A DNA stretch of 64,000 nt from Larkinella knui (GTDB lineage Bacteria; Bacteroidota; Bacteroidia; Cytophagales; Spirosomataceae): NCBI RefSeq assembly GCF_003858645.1, contig NZ_RQJP01000001.1, forward strand, positions 62,001 through 126,000. Direction: 5' to 3'. The translations under genes and the position numbers were made by a program. Numbering within the stretch: position 1 is the stretch's first letter; each line of letters begins with the position of its first letter. The notes under the pieces are model-generated. The model was not told the DNA's origin, searched no databases, and worked only from the letters and a program-made list of their open reading frames with translations. This document shows, in pieces, positions 17,313 through 25,538 of this stretch.

Positions 17313-18665
17313 ATGTTTACTAGCTGGAAAATTGGTTTGACGGGCCTGTCCATCATCGGGCTCACCGTTCTTCTTAGCCGATGCGCGTCGACCGGGACAA
17401 TGTCGGTGGTGAGGCCGGTGGAGACGGATGTTTTTTTGCTCAATCCGGGCCGGGGTTTTACGTCCACCAGCGAGGTATACAATGAAAACCTGACGAACCG
17501 GAGACACACGCCCTGTGGAGTCAGCCAGCAGCGGTTTTTCTGGGATGTGCTGGAGCCGGAAGAAGGGAAGATCCGGTTTGACCTCATCGACAGTACGATT
17601 GCGCGGGCGACCCGAAACGGGCAGCAGGTGAATTTCCGGGTGATGTGCCAGGACGTTGACATGAAGATCCCGGCGTGGGCGCTCAAAGCGGGCATCAAGT
17701 CGCCGTTTTATGACAACCCGGTTTTTATCGAGAAGCAAATAAACCTCATCAAGGCGCTGGGCCAGCGGTATGATGGTCATCCGGGTGTCTGTTTTGTCGA
17801 CATCGGCACCATCGGCCAGTGGGGCGAATGGCATATTGATCCGGAGGCCCCGGACCCCAAAAAGATTGTCTTTCCCACCGATGAAAATGCCCGCGTCATC
17901 ATCGATGCCTATCTCGGGAGTTTCACCAAAACCCCGCTGGCCGCCCTCATTGCGTTCAAACAGAAATACGGTTTTGGGTATGCCGTGTCGAAAGGAACCG
18001 GCTGGCGGGCGGATTGCTGGGGCGATATGGATTCGCTGGGCTGGAACCACATGAAAGGCGTGTATCCACCAGCGTTGCAGGCTGCAAACGCATCGGAAAG
18101 CTGGCGGAACGGACCGGTGGCCCTGGAAACCTGCTGGACCATGGAGGACTGGTACAAACGCGGCTGGGACATTGACTACATTCTCGCCAAAGCACTCGAG
18201 TGGCACGCGACGGAAGTGAACAATGGCAACCAGGCGATCCCTGAAGCGTGGTATCCCAGGGTGCAGGCGTTTGAAAAGAAACTGGGCTATCGATTTGTAC
18301 TGGAGGAACTTAAGTACACCGCTTCGGTCGGTAAAGGCACCCCGGTCGCCTGTGAGATGACCTGGCAAAACCGGGGCGTGGCACCGATTTACAACCCGTA
18401 TGAGTTGGCCGTCCAACTGGTGTCTAAAACGGACCGCCGTATAAAATACCGGGTGCGCACCGACGCGGACGTAAAAAAATGGCTTCCGGGCCGGAGTGAT
18501 TACCAGACGACGTTACCGCTGCCGGACGCAATCGCCCCCGGAAACTACGAATTGCAGATCGGTTTACTGGCACCGTCCACGGGTAAACCGGCCATCCAGC
18601 TCGCGATGACCGGAAAAACGCAGGAAGGCTGGTACAAAGTGGGTGACATCGCAGTTACCGAGTAA
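17313..18665 (+). CDS. DUF4832-family putative glycoside-hydrolase-like protein
   Basis: A 450-residue exported protein (hydrophobic N-terminus residues 5-25, Cys at about 24 in a poor lipobox). The opening LNPGRGFTSTSE, the barrel motifs VNFRVMCQDVD and FVDIGTIGQWGEWH, and the C-terminal beta domain with NRGVAPIYNPYELAV match the DUF4874/DUF4832 arrangement. That fold resembles GH42/GH5-type TIM barrels with a Greek-key tail. The Glu in GQWGEWH is a candidate acid/base. Activity in this family is not established as far as I know. It follows the GH123-like gene by 11 bases, so it probably acts on the same substrate. Confidence 0.75.
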   Translation: MFTSWKIGLTGLSIIGLTVLLSRCASTGTMSVVRPVETDVFLLNPGRGFTSTSEVYNENLTNRRHTPCGVSQQRFFWDVLEPEEGKIRFDLIDSTIARATRNGQQVNFRVMCQDVDMKIPAWALKAGIKSPFYDNPVFIEKQINLIKALGQRYDGHPGVCFVDIGTIGQWGEWHIDPEAPDPKKIVFPTDENARVIIDAYLGSFTKTPLAALIAFKQKYGFGYAVSKGTGWRADCWGDMDSLGWNHMKGVYPPALQAANASESWRNGPVALETCWTMEDWYKRGWDIDYILAKALEWHATEVNNGNQAIPEAWYPRVQAFEKKLGYRFVLEELKYTASVGKGTPVACEMTWQNRGVAPIYNPYELAVQLVSKTDRRIKYRVRTDADVKKWLPGRSDYQTTLPLPDAIAPGNYELQIGLLAPSTGKPAIQLAMTGKTQEGWYKVGDIAVTE

Positions 18666-18698
18666 TTCAGGTAAATTCCGGGAAAAGGGAGAGGAATT

Positions 18699-20669
18699 AT
18701 GACGGGTGAAGATAAACGAAAACGACCGCTGGAAATAAAGGATTTACAAAACCTGGTTGTGCCCTCGGTGGCCGCTCTGTCGGCGGATAACCGGTACGTG
18801 GTCTACGTGACCACGCAGGTATTGTTGCCTGAAAATACGTACCAGGATACCGTCCGGGTGGTGGAAGCCGACACCAATAGGGAACGAAAAGCCTGGAGTG
18901 GGTCGTCACCGCAATGGTCGCCGGTCACCAACGAAATCGCTTACCTCGCCGAACAGGAAGGCAACGAATGGATCTGGATTTATTCCCTGCCTACGAATGA
19001 ACACCGCCCGGTGGCACCGGTTTATGAATCGCAGTATTTCCTCGGACACCTGGCCCTCAAGAATTTTGCCTGGTCGCCCGACGGCTCCTTGATCGCTTTT
19101 AGCAGCGCATCGTCGGCCATCACTGAATCCGGAGATAAACCGGTGAAAATTGTAGACCGGATCCTGTACAAGACCAAAGGAGGCCGGGGGCGGCCCGATC
19201 TGACGGACAATGAATATTCGCATCTCTGGATCGTCGATGTGCGGGGCGGACAGCAGCTGGTTTTGCTGACCCAGGGGCCTTACAACGATCATTCTTTGAG
19301 CTGGAGTCCGGACAGCACCCGAATTGCCTTTGTCAGCAACCGGTCGGCCGATGCCGACAACAACCAGTTGCACGACCTGTGGAGTGTGGAGCTGACCAAC
19401 CGGTCGATTACCCGACATACCCAGGAGTTTGGAACGGTGTATCAGCCGGCCTGGTCGCCCGATGGAACACAGATTGCCTTTCTGGGAACCACGTCGGTGC
19501 TGTCTACCAATGACAGCCCTGCCGAAGACACCCACCTGTATGTGTTGGCGACGGCCACCAACCGGCCGGTGTGTCTCACCCGGGATTTTGACCGGCGGAT
19601 CGAGCAGATCAGCTGGGATCCGCTGGAGGCAGGGCTTTATTTCACTGCGGGAAACGAAGGAACCACGGCCGTTTACCGGGTATCGCCCGATGGGAGCCAC
19701 CGGACGAAGATCGTGGGCGACGAGTGCCAGGTGCTCGAATACCGGGTAGACCCCAGTGGGCGACAGATCGTGTACAGCCGAACGGATACCGTCCATCCGC
19801 CGGAACTCTTTATGCACGACCGGCAGACGGGGCTGTCACGCCAGCTGACTAATCTCAATGAGCAAGCTCTGGCGGATATTAGTCTGCAACCCGCTACGAG
19901 TTTCTGGTTTACCAGTTTTGACGATACAAAAATCCAGGGCTGGCTCATCAAACCGTACGGTTTTACGGACGGAGTTCGGTACCCGCTGGTGCTCGTGATT
20001 CACGGGGGGCCGCACAACATGTTCGGCTACGGTTTCGAGGAGCGGCAGCAGGTGCTTGCCAGTCAAGGATTTGCGGTTTTGTGTATCAATCCCCGGGGGA
20101 GCAGCGGGTATGGCCAGCGGTTTTCGTCCGGCTCCGTGAGGGACTGGGGTGGGGGCGATTACAAAGACCTGATGGCTGGCGTTGACGCAGCGATTGCCCA
20201 AAATAACTGGATCGATGCGGACCGACTGGCCGTTACCGGTCAAAGTTACGGCGGGTATATGACCAACTGGATTATTACGCAGACCGACCGTTTCAAAGCG
20301 GCCGTCGCCGATGGCGGTATTAGCAATCTGGTCAGTTTTGCCGGAACGTCCCTTTATCACAGCCTGATGGAATCGGAGTTTCAGGGCAATATCTACGACA
20401 ATTTTGATCTGTTGTGGAAGTGCTCCCCGCTGAAACACGTAAAGAATGTCAAAACACCGACGCTCTTTCTGCATGGTGAAAAAGACAATGAGGTACCGGT
20501 TTCGCAGGCTGAAGAACTCTATGTCGCGCTCCGGAAACGGGGTGTCGATAGCAGGCTCGTGCAGTATGTCGGTGAAGGCCACGGCTGGCGTCCTGATCTG
20601 AAACCGCAGAACCGGTATGATGTGTTGACCCGCCTGGTTGACTGGATAAAGAACTATTGCCAATACTAA
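18699..20669 (+). CDS. S9-family prolyl-oligopeptidase-type peptidase
   Basis: A 656-residue serine peptidase of the acylaminoacyl-peptidase type. The N-terminal 400 residues are a WD40/PD40-like propeller (repeats such as WSPDSTRIAFVSN and WSPDGTQIAFLG). The C-terminal alpha/beta-hydrolase domain has the triad Ser516 (GQSYGGY), Asp596 (GEKDNEVP) and His628 (EGHGW). There is no signal peptide, so it is probably cytoplasmic. Its place inside a glycan locus is notable: it may process peptides left after deglycosylation of a glycoprotein or peptidoglycan-like substrate. It lies 33 bases after the DUF4832 gene. Confidence 0.9.
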   Translation: MTGEDKRKRPLEIKDLQNLVVPSVAALSADNRYVVYVTTQVLLPENTYQDTVRVVEADTNRERKAWSGSSPQWSPVTNEIAYLAEQEGNEWIWIYSLPTNEHRPVAPVYESQYFLGHLALKNFAWSPDGSLIAFSSASSAITESGDKPVKIVDRILYKTKGGRGRPDLTDNEYSHLWIVDVRGGQQLVLLTQGPYNDHSLSWSPDSTRIAFVSNRSADADNNQLHDLWSVELTNRSITRHTQEFGTVYQPAWSPDGTQIAFLGTTSVLSTNDSPAEDTHLYVLATATNRPVCLTRDFDRRIEQISWDPLEAGLYFTAGNEGTTAVYRVSPDGSHRTKIVGDECQVLEYRVDPSGRQIVYSRTDTVHPPELFMHDRQTGLSRQLTNLNEQALADISLQPATSFWFTSFDDTKIQGWLIKPYGFTDGVRYPLVLVIHGGPHNMFGYGFEERQQVLASQGFAVLCINPRGSSGYGQRFSSGSVRDWGGGDYKDLMAGVDAAIAQNNWIDADRLAVTGQSYGGYMTNWIITQTDRFKAAVADGGISNLVSFAGTSLYHSLMESEFQGNIYDNFDLLWKCSPLKHVKNVKTPTLFLHGEKDNEVPVSQAEELYVALRKRGVDSRLVQYVGEGHGWRPDLKPQNRYDVLTRLVDWIKNYCQY

Positions 20670-20701
20670 AAAACAGAAAACCGCAGCCGGTATAGCGCAC
20701 G

Positions 20702-21640
20702 ATGAGAAATTCAAAAACCTGGATCAGTTACGTCATTATCCACGTCGTCTTCATGGGCGTTTGGGGGGCGTTGATTGAGCTGCCTGAAAAAAACGGTTTT
20801 CCGCCTACCCTGGGGTATGTGGTCTGGGCCATAATGATGATTCCGGCCGCCGTCGTTGCCCTGGCCGTGAACAAATGGCAGCTGGAGACCGATAAACGCT
20901 CCGTGCTGTTCGGTTGCCTGGCGGGCTTACTCGGCGCGGTCGGCCAGCTCGTTTTGTTTTTCACGCTCCGGATCGCGCCCGCCTATCTGGTTTTTCCGAT
21001 CCTGTCGCTGACGCCGGTGGTGACCATCCTGATGGCCGCCCTGTTCCTGAAAGAATCGACGGGGGTGATGGGCTGGACCGGCATCGGCATCGCCGTTGTC
21101 GCCATTTTTTTACTTTCCTATATCCCGCCCGGCAATTCGGCCGTGCGTGGGTATCTCTGGATCCTGTTAACACTGGTGCCTTTGCTGGCCTGGGGTGTGC
21201 AGGGCTTTATCATGCGTTTTGCCAATGAGCATATGAAGGCCGAAAGCATCTTTTTTTACATGACCCTCGGTTCCATCGCGCTCATTCCTTTCGCACTCTG
21301 GATGACGGATTTTTCGCAACCGATCAACTACGGCCTGAAAGGACCGTATCTGTCGGCGGCCGTGCAGGTGCTGAATGCATTCGGGGCGCTCTGTCTCGTC
21401 TACGCCTTCCGGTATGGCCGGGCGATCTTCGTTGCCCCGATGACAACCGCCCTTTCACCCGTACTGACGGTGATTATTTCGCTGGGTATGTATTCCGTTT
21501 TTCCCCATCCGGTCACGCTGATCGGGATCGTGCTGGCCATCGTGTCGGCCGTCCTGATGGGAAATGCCGAAATGAACATGGAGAAAAAAGGCGGTGCAGA
21601 AATACCGGCCACGACAAGAACATTTAACGAAGCAAAATAA
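20702..21640 (+). CDS. EamA/DMT-family inner-membrane carrier
   Basis: A 312-residue integral membrane protein with ten predicted hydrophobic segments arranged as two EamA-like halves (about 5-135 and 148-290). The motif ELPEKNGFPPTLGYVVWA near the N-terminus and the VFPILSLTPVVTILMAALFLKE segment (first-half end) are typical of the drug/metabolite transporter superfamily, which includes sugar and phosphosugar carriers. It is the only inner-membrane carrier in the locus, lying between the outer-membrane and periplasmic genes and the cytoplasmic catabolic genes. I infer that it imports the released monosaccharide or glycopeptide. Substrate is not shown by sequence. Confidence 0.88.
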   Translation: MRNSKTWISYVIIHVVFMGVWGALIELPEKNGFPPTLGYVVWAIMMIPAAVVALAVNKWQLETDKRSVLFGCLAGLLGAVGQLVLFFTLRIAPAYLVFPILSLTPVVTILMAALFLKESTGVMGWTGIGIAVVAIFLLSYIPPGNSAVRGYLWILLTLVPLLAWGVQGFIMRFANEHMKAESIFFYMTLGSIALIPFALWMTDFSQPINYGLKGPYLSAAVQVLNAFGALCLVYAFRYGRAIFVAPMTTALSPVLTVIISLGMYSVFPHPVTLIGIVLAIVSAVLMGNAEMNMEKKGGAEIPATTRTFNEAK

Positions 21641-21649
21641 AATTGGTGT

Positions 21650-22816
21650 ATGCCATACCTACAGGTTGACGACAGGGAACTAGAGCGAAAAGGAGGCCGG
21701 TTCACAGCGAGTGAGATTGAGGGCCAGCCCGCTCTCTGGCAGAAAATTTATGAGATGATCAGCGGCCGGAGGGAGGACATCGGAAGGTTCCTGGCACCGG
21801 TGTTGAAGCTGCCGAACCTGCGGATTATTCTGGCCGGTGCCGGGTCATCGGCGTTTATCGGAGAAGCCGCCCAGGGCCTGGTGCAGGTGAGTACGGGAAA
21901 ACTGACGCATGCCATTGCGACTACGGACCTCATCACCCATCCGAAACTCCATTTCCAGAAAGAAATCCCGACGCTGATGATTTCCTTTTCGCGGTCGGGA
22001 AATAGCCCCGAAAGTCTGGCGGCCGTTGAAATAGCCGATGAGCACTGCGACCAGGTCCATCACCTGCTCATTACCTGCAATAAAGACAGCGCGCTGACCC
22101 GCCGGAAGCTCCAGAATGCGTTTTTTCTGGTGTTGCCCGAACAGGCCAATGACCAGTCGCTGGCCATGACGGGCAGCTTTACCGGTATGTTGCTGGCCGT
22201 TCTGCTGGTGGTGAAACTCCCGTCGATTGAGGCCCTGCGAGCTTCCCTGGATACGCTGGTGGACCAAACCCGGTATCTGCTGACCGAACTTTTGCCCAGT
22301 ATCGTTGCCTTGTCCAGCCAGTCCTACCGGCGCATCATCTTCCTGGGCTCGGGTCCGCTGCTCGGTATTGCCCGGGAGTGTCACCTGAAAGTGCAGGAAT
22401 TGTCGGATGGTCAGGTGATCTGCAAACACGATTCATTCCTCGGCTTCCGGCATGGTCCGCGGGCGGTGGTGAACCCTGAATCGCTGATCGTTTACCTGTT
22501 TTCGGCCGACCCCCTCGTGGCCTTATACGAGCGTGATCTCAGTATCGCCATCGACCAGGATGGGCAGCGGGTTCCCACGGCGACCTGGAACATGCCCCTG
22601 CAGAAGCTGGACAATTCCGTGCTGGACATCACCCTGGCCCATTACCATGACGGACCCAACGAGTTGTCTTTTATCGGGGCTGCCGTTGTGGGTCAGCTGA
22701 TCGGTTTTTTCCAGTCGCTGTACCTGGGCCTGATGCCGGATAATCCATCGGTATCGGGGGCCATCAACCGCGTGGTTCAGGGGGTGACCATCTACCCCGA
22801 GATTCCCGTAGAATAG
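21650..22816 (+). CDS. agaS: AgaS-like SIS-domain amino-sugar-phosphate deaminase/isomerase
   Basis: AgaS converts galactosamine-6-phosphate to tagatose-6-phosphate and ammonia in the GalNAc pathway. The 388-residue length matches the family (about 384). Two SIS sugar-phosphate-binding domains are visible: the first with AGAGSSAFIG at 62-71 and SFSRSGNSPES near 112-122, the second with LGSGPLLGIARE near 229-240 followed by KVQELSDGQ. The C-terminus has the DNPSVSGAINRVVQG segment common to AgaS. It is followed after 12 bases or by overlap with the PfkB kinase gene, then the aldolase: the order expected for the tagatose-6-phosphate route. A glucosamine-type specificity cannot be excluded from sequence alone. 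Confidence 0.85.
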   Translation: MPYLQVDDRELERKGGRFTASEIEGQPALWQKIYEMISGRREDIGRFLAPVLKLPNLRIILAGAGSSAFIGEAAQGLVQVSTGKLTHAIATTDLITHPKLHFQKEIPTLMISFSRSGNSPESLAAVEIADEHCDQVHHLLITCNKDSALTRRKLQNAFFLVLPEQANDQSLAMTGSFTGMLLAVLLVVKLPSIEALRASLDTLVDQTRYLLTELLPSIVALSSQSYRRIIFLGSGPLLGIARECHLKVQELSDGQVICKHDSFLGFRHGPRAVVNPESLIVYLFSADPLVALYERDLSIAIDQDGQRVPTATWNMPLQKLDNSVLDITLAHYHDGPNELSFIGAAVVGQLIGFFQSLYLGLMPDNPSVSGAINRVVQGVTIYPEIPVE

Positions 22817-22888
22817 CCATGAGATGGCGTGAAAGAATATGCGCTGGCCGAAGCGTCTCACATTTTAAGAACGGTCTTAACCCCTGCT

Positions 22889-23842
22889 ATGCAACAAACA
22901 GATCTTTTGGTAGTTGGCGAGCTGAACGTTGACCTGTTGCTGGATCAGGTGAACGGTTTTCCGGTGATTGGCCAGGAAATTCTGGCGGATAAAATGCTGC
23001 TCACCCTGGGCAGTTCGTCGGCCATTTTCGCGGCCAACAGTGCTGCGCTTGGCAGCCGGGTTGCCTTCTGCGGAATGCTTGGCAAGGACCTGTTCGGGGA
23101 ATTCATCCTCCGGGAACTGCAATCCAAAAAGGTGGATACACGCTTTGTGGTCGAGTCGCCGGTGCATCAGACCGGCCTGACGATGATTCTGAACTACGAT
23201 CAGGATCGCGCGAATGTGACGTATGGCGGTGCGATGAACCATTTTTCCATCAACGACATACCGCTTCAGGCGCTGCACCGGTTCCGGCATCTTCATGTAT
23301 CTTCCTATTTTTTACAGCGTGCGCTTCAGGAGGATATTACGGATCTGTTTGCGGCCGCCAAGGCTGCTGGGCTCTCCACGTCACTCGACCTGCAGTGGGA
23401 CCCGGCCAATACCTGGGATTTTCCGGGCGAAGCATGCCTTCCCTACGTCGATTTTTTTCTGCCGAATGAAAAAGAGCTTTTGAGCCTCACCGGCCAGAGC
23501 GAAGTGGAGGAAGCCATCGCCAGCCTTTCCGGTTTTGCCAACACCATCGTCGTCAAAAAAGGAATCCACGGCGCAACTGCCTATTCCAGCACCGGGGTGC
23601 TGCACGCCGACGCTTACGTCAACGACCATTTTGTGGACGCCATTGGCGCCGGAGACAGTTTCAATGCCGGTTTTATAAACCGGTTTCTAAACGGGCATGA
23701 CCTGCCGGAATGCCTGCGGCTGGGCAACCTCATGGGTGCCATAAATACCACGGCGGCAGGGGGCACGGCCGCTTTTGCCACTATTCAATCGGTGAAACAG
23801 ACTGCCCAACAACTATTTAATCTCGATTTCCAACCATGGTGA
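22889..23842 (+). CDS. PfkB-family carbohydrate kinase, candidate tagatose-6-phosphate kinase
   Basis: A ribokinase-fold kinase of 317 residues. The N-terminus begins DLLVVGELNVDLLLDQ, the glycine-rich opening motif, and the C-terminal PfkB signature AIGAGDSFNAGF contains catalytic D256. An in-frame GTG 60 bases earlier would add a non-homologous tail, so ATG at 22889 is preferred. The last seven bases overlap the aldolase gene. Placed between AgaS and a tagatose-type aldolase, its likely job is to phosphorylate tagatose-6-phosphate to the 1,6-bisphosphate. Phosphorylation of the free sugar instead is a reasonable alternative because no other kinase is nearby. Confidence 0.87.
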   Translation: MQQTDLLVVGELNVDLLLDQVNGFPVIGQEILADKMLLTLGSSSAIFAANSAALGSRVAFCGMLGKDLFGEFILRELQSKKVDTRFVVESPVHQTGLTMILNYDQDRANVTYGGAMNHFSINDIPLQALHRFRHLHVSSYFLQRALQEDITDLFAAAKAAGLSTSLDLQWDPANTWDFPGEACLPYVDFFLPNEKELLSLTGQSEVEEAIASLSGFANTIVVKKGIHGATAYSSTGVLHADAYVNDHFVDAIGAGDSFNAGFINRFLNGHDLPECLRLGNLMGAINTTAAGGTAAFATIQSVKQTAQQLFNLDFQPW

Positions 23843-24657
23843 CCTTAAAAGAAAAAATGCGGCAACTGACGTCGGAGAAAAAGGGTTTGCTCGCGACTAA
23901 TTTCTACAACATGGAAACCCTGCACGGGGTGTTGACCGCTGCGAAGGAAACCCGTCAGCCCGTCATTCTCCAGTTAACTGGCAGTTCAATCGACTATATG
24001 GGTCTGAATACGGCGGTGGAACTGGCCCGTACGGGGCTGAAGGATTTCGGGGTGGAGGGTTGGATCCATCTTGACCATGGATCAACCGTTGAACTGGCGC
24101 AAGCCTGCCTGGATGCCGGGTTCGACTCGGTGATGATCGATGGCAGCGAGCTGCCCTTTGAAGAGAATGTCCGGCTTACCCGCGAAGTCGTTAAACGGGC
24201 GCAAGCCTACAACGCCAATGTGGAAGCAGAACTGGGGTATGTGGCGAAACTGGGTCAATCGCATGACAACCATGCCTTTACGAAGGCAGAAGAGGCCAAG
24301 CGGTTTGTAGACGAAACCGGTGTCGATGCGCTGGCAGTGGCGATTGGAACCGCTCATGGTTTTTATAAGGAAGAACCCCGGCTCCAGTTTAACCTGTTGA
24401 TTGACATTCACGCTACGGTCGACACCATTCTTGTTCTGCACGGTGGATCCGGGGTTCCCGAAGCACAACTCCGGAAAGCAATCTCCCTCGGAATCTGCAA
24501 AGTCAATCTGGCTACCGAAATAAAGAATATTTTCATGAAAACCCTGAAAACCACGCTGAACGGGGACGAAATCGACCTCCGTAAAGTTTTCCCGGTCGCG
24601 ACGGGCAGAGTGACCCAACTGGTGAAAGAGAAACTGGTAGTTGTGCAAAATAATTGA
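23836..24657 (+). CDS. Class II tagatose/fructose-bisphosphate aldolase (GatY/KbaY type)
   Basis: Zinc-dependent aldolase of 273 residues that splits tagatose- or fructose-1,6-bisphosphate into DHAP and glyceraldehyde-3-phosphate. Catalytic D80 and metal ligands H81 (IHLDHG), E132 (VEAELG), H174 (GTAHG) and H202 (LHGGSG) are all present. The phosphate-binding GGSGV and NLATE motifs are intact. The length and the LDHGST and MIDGS motifs are closer to the KbaY/GatY subgroup than to long-form FbaA. It overlaps the kinase gene by seven bases, indicating translational coupling. It completes a predicted galactosamine-6-P to triose-P pathway with AgaS and PfkB. Confidence 0.9.
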   Translation: MVTLKEKMRQLTSEKKGLLATNFYNMETLHGVLTAAKETRQPVILQLTGSSIDYMGLNTAVELARTGLKDFGVEGWIHLDHGSTVELAQACLDAGFDSVMIDGSELPFEENVRLTREVVKRAQAYNANVEAELGYVAKLGQSHDNHAFTKAEEAKRFVDETGVDALAVAIGTAHGFYKEEPRLQFNLLIDIHATVDTILVLHGGSGVPEAQLRKAISLGICKVNLATEIKNIFMKTLKTTLNGDEIDLRKVFPVATGRVTQLVKEKLVVVQNN

Positions 24658-24676
24658 CAAAATCATTACAATCGGA

Positions 24677-25006
24677 ATGAGCGATTTTACCCTTACCCTG
24701 TTTGCTGAAAATCAAATCGGTATGCTCAACCGGATCGGTGTCATCATCGCACGGCGCAGGATCAACATCGAATACATCCATGTGGCGGCTTCCGGTTTGC
24801 CGGGCATTCATCGGTTCACGATCGTGGTGAACGACAGCGAAGAAGGGGTGCGTAAATTAGCGGCACAGCTGGAAAAACAAATTGACATTTTTAAAAGCTT
24901 TCTCAACCCGGCCTCCGCCAATCGGTGGCTGGAGCATAATCTCGGTATACTAAACAGCCCGACCACCACGGGGCCCTGGCAGGGACCTTATGATGAAGAA
25001 GAGTAA
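24677..25006 (+). CDS. Stand-alone ACT-domain protein, IlvH-like
   Basis: A 109-residue protein whose first 75 residues form one ACT domain like that at the N-terminus of the acetolactate synthase small subunit: LTLFAENQIGMLNRIGVIIARRRINIEYIHVAAS (shown here only as a landmark; motifs ENQIGMLNRIG and GIHRFTIVV). The usual IlvH C-terminal domain is missing, and the tail is short and acidic (PYDEEE). No IlvB catalytic subunit is nearby. It starts 20 bases after the aldolase stop; an in-frame GTG at 24641 would overlap that gene. It appears to be the last gene of the glycan operon. A small regulatory subunit sensing a metabolite is a guess. Confidence 0.78.
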   Translation: MSDFTLTLFAENQIGMLNRIGVIIARRRINIEYIHVAASGLPGIHRFTIVVNDSEEGVRKLAAQLEKQIDIFKSFLNPASANRWLEHNLGILNSPTTTGPWQGPYDEEE

Positions 25007-25148
25007 TGGTTCGGGCTGAGCCAGTGGGCCATCACTTGAGCAGTATTCCCAAGGCCACTACGTTTGAAAGGGGATATAACGGATCCGCTGATCGTGTTGA
25101 TACGACCGATTCCAGGCGCTGAGTAACCCGGGCAGAATCCTTTTCTCA

Positions 25149-25538
25149 CTACAAATTCCGGCCAATCCAATAGACGATGATCATGCCAAACACCAGCAGG
25201 CTGGCGGTTTTGCCGTAGAAACGCCGGTGGAAATCCGCCTGGGTTTTTCTTAACGGCGAATATTGCAGCACGAACCCGGTCAAAACGTAGGGCGATAACA
25301 GAACCATAAGCGGATTATGGCCGTAAGCCTGGCGAATGTTGCCGTGCATCAGGTGGTGCAGGCACCGTTGTGAACCGCAGCCCGGACAGTCGAGTCCGGT
25401 CAGAAGCCGGAAAGGGCAGGGCGGAAAAAAAGAAACCCGGCCTGGATCGAACCAGAAATAGAGTGCAGCCATCCCGAGCAAGAGCAACAGAATGGCTGCC
25501 CGCCCGAATGGGCTAGTAAAAGGAACTGGTGACGCCAC
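25149..25538 (-). CDS. DUF2752 membrane protein
   Basis: Small membrane protein of about 129 residues with the DUF2752 signature CPFRLLTGLDCPGCGSQRCLHHLMHG, a cysteine pattern (CP...CPGCGxxR) flanked by three transmembrane helices. Function is not established. The start is uncertain: GTG at 25538 gives a good first helix and overlaps the end of the GYF/CD225 gene by 26 bases in another frame, while a TTG at 25595 would extend the overlap. DUF2752 genes are commonly found beside CD225-type genes in Bacteroidota, as here. Confidence 0.85.
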   Translation of the reverse strand: MASPVPFTSPFGRAAILLLLLGMAALYFWFDPGRVSFFPPCPFRLLTGLDCPGCGSQRCLHHLMHGNIRQAYGHNPLMVLLSPYVLTGFVLQYSPLRKTQADFHRRFYGKTASLLVFGMIIVYWIGRNL

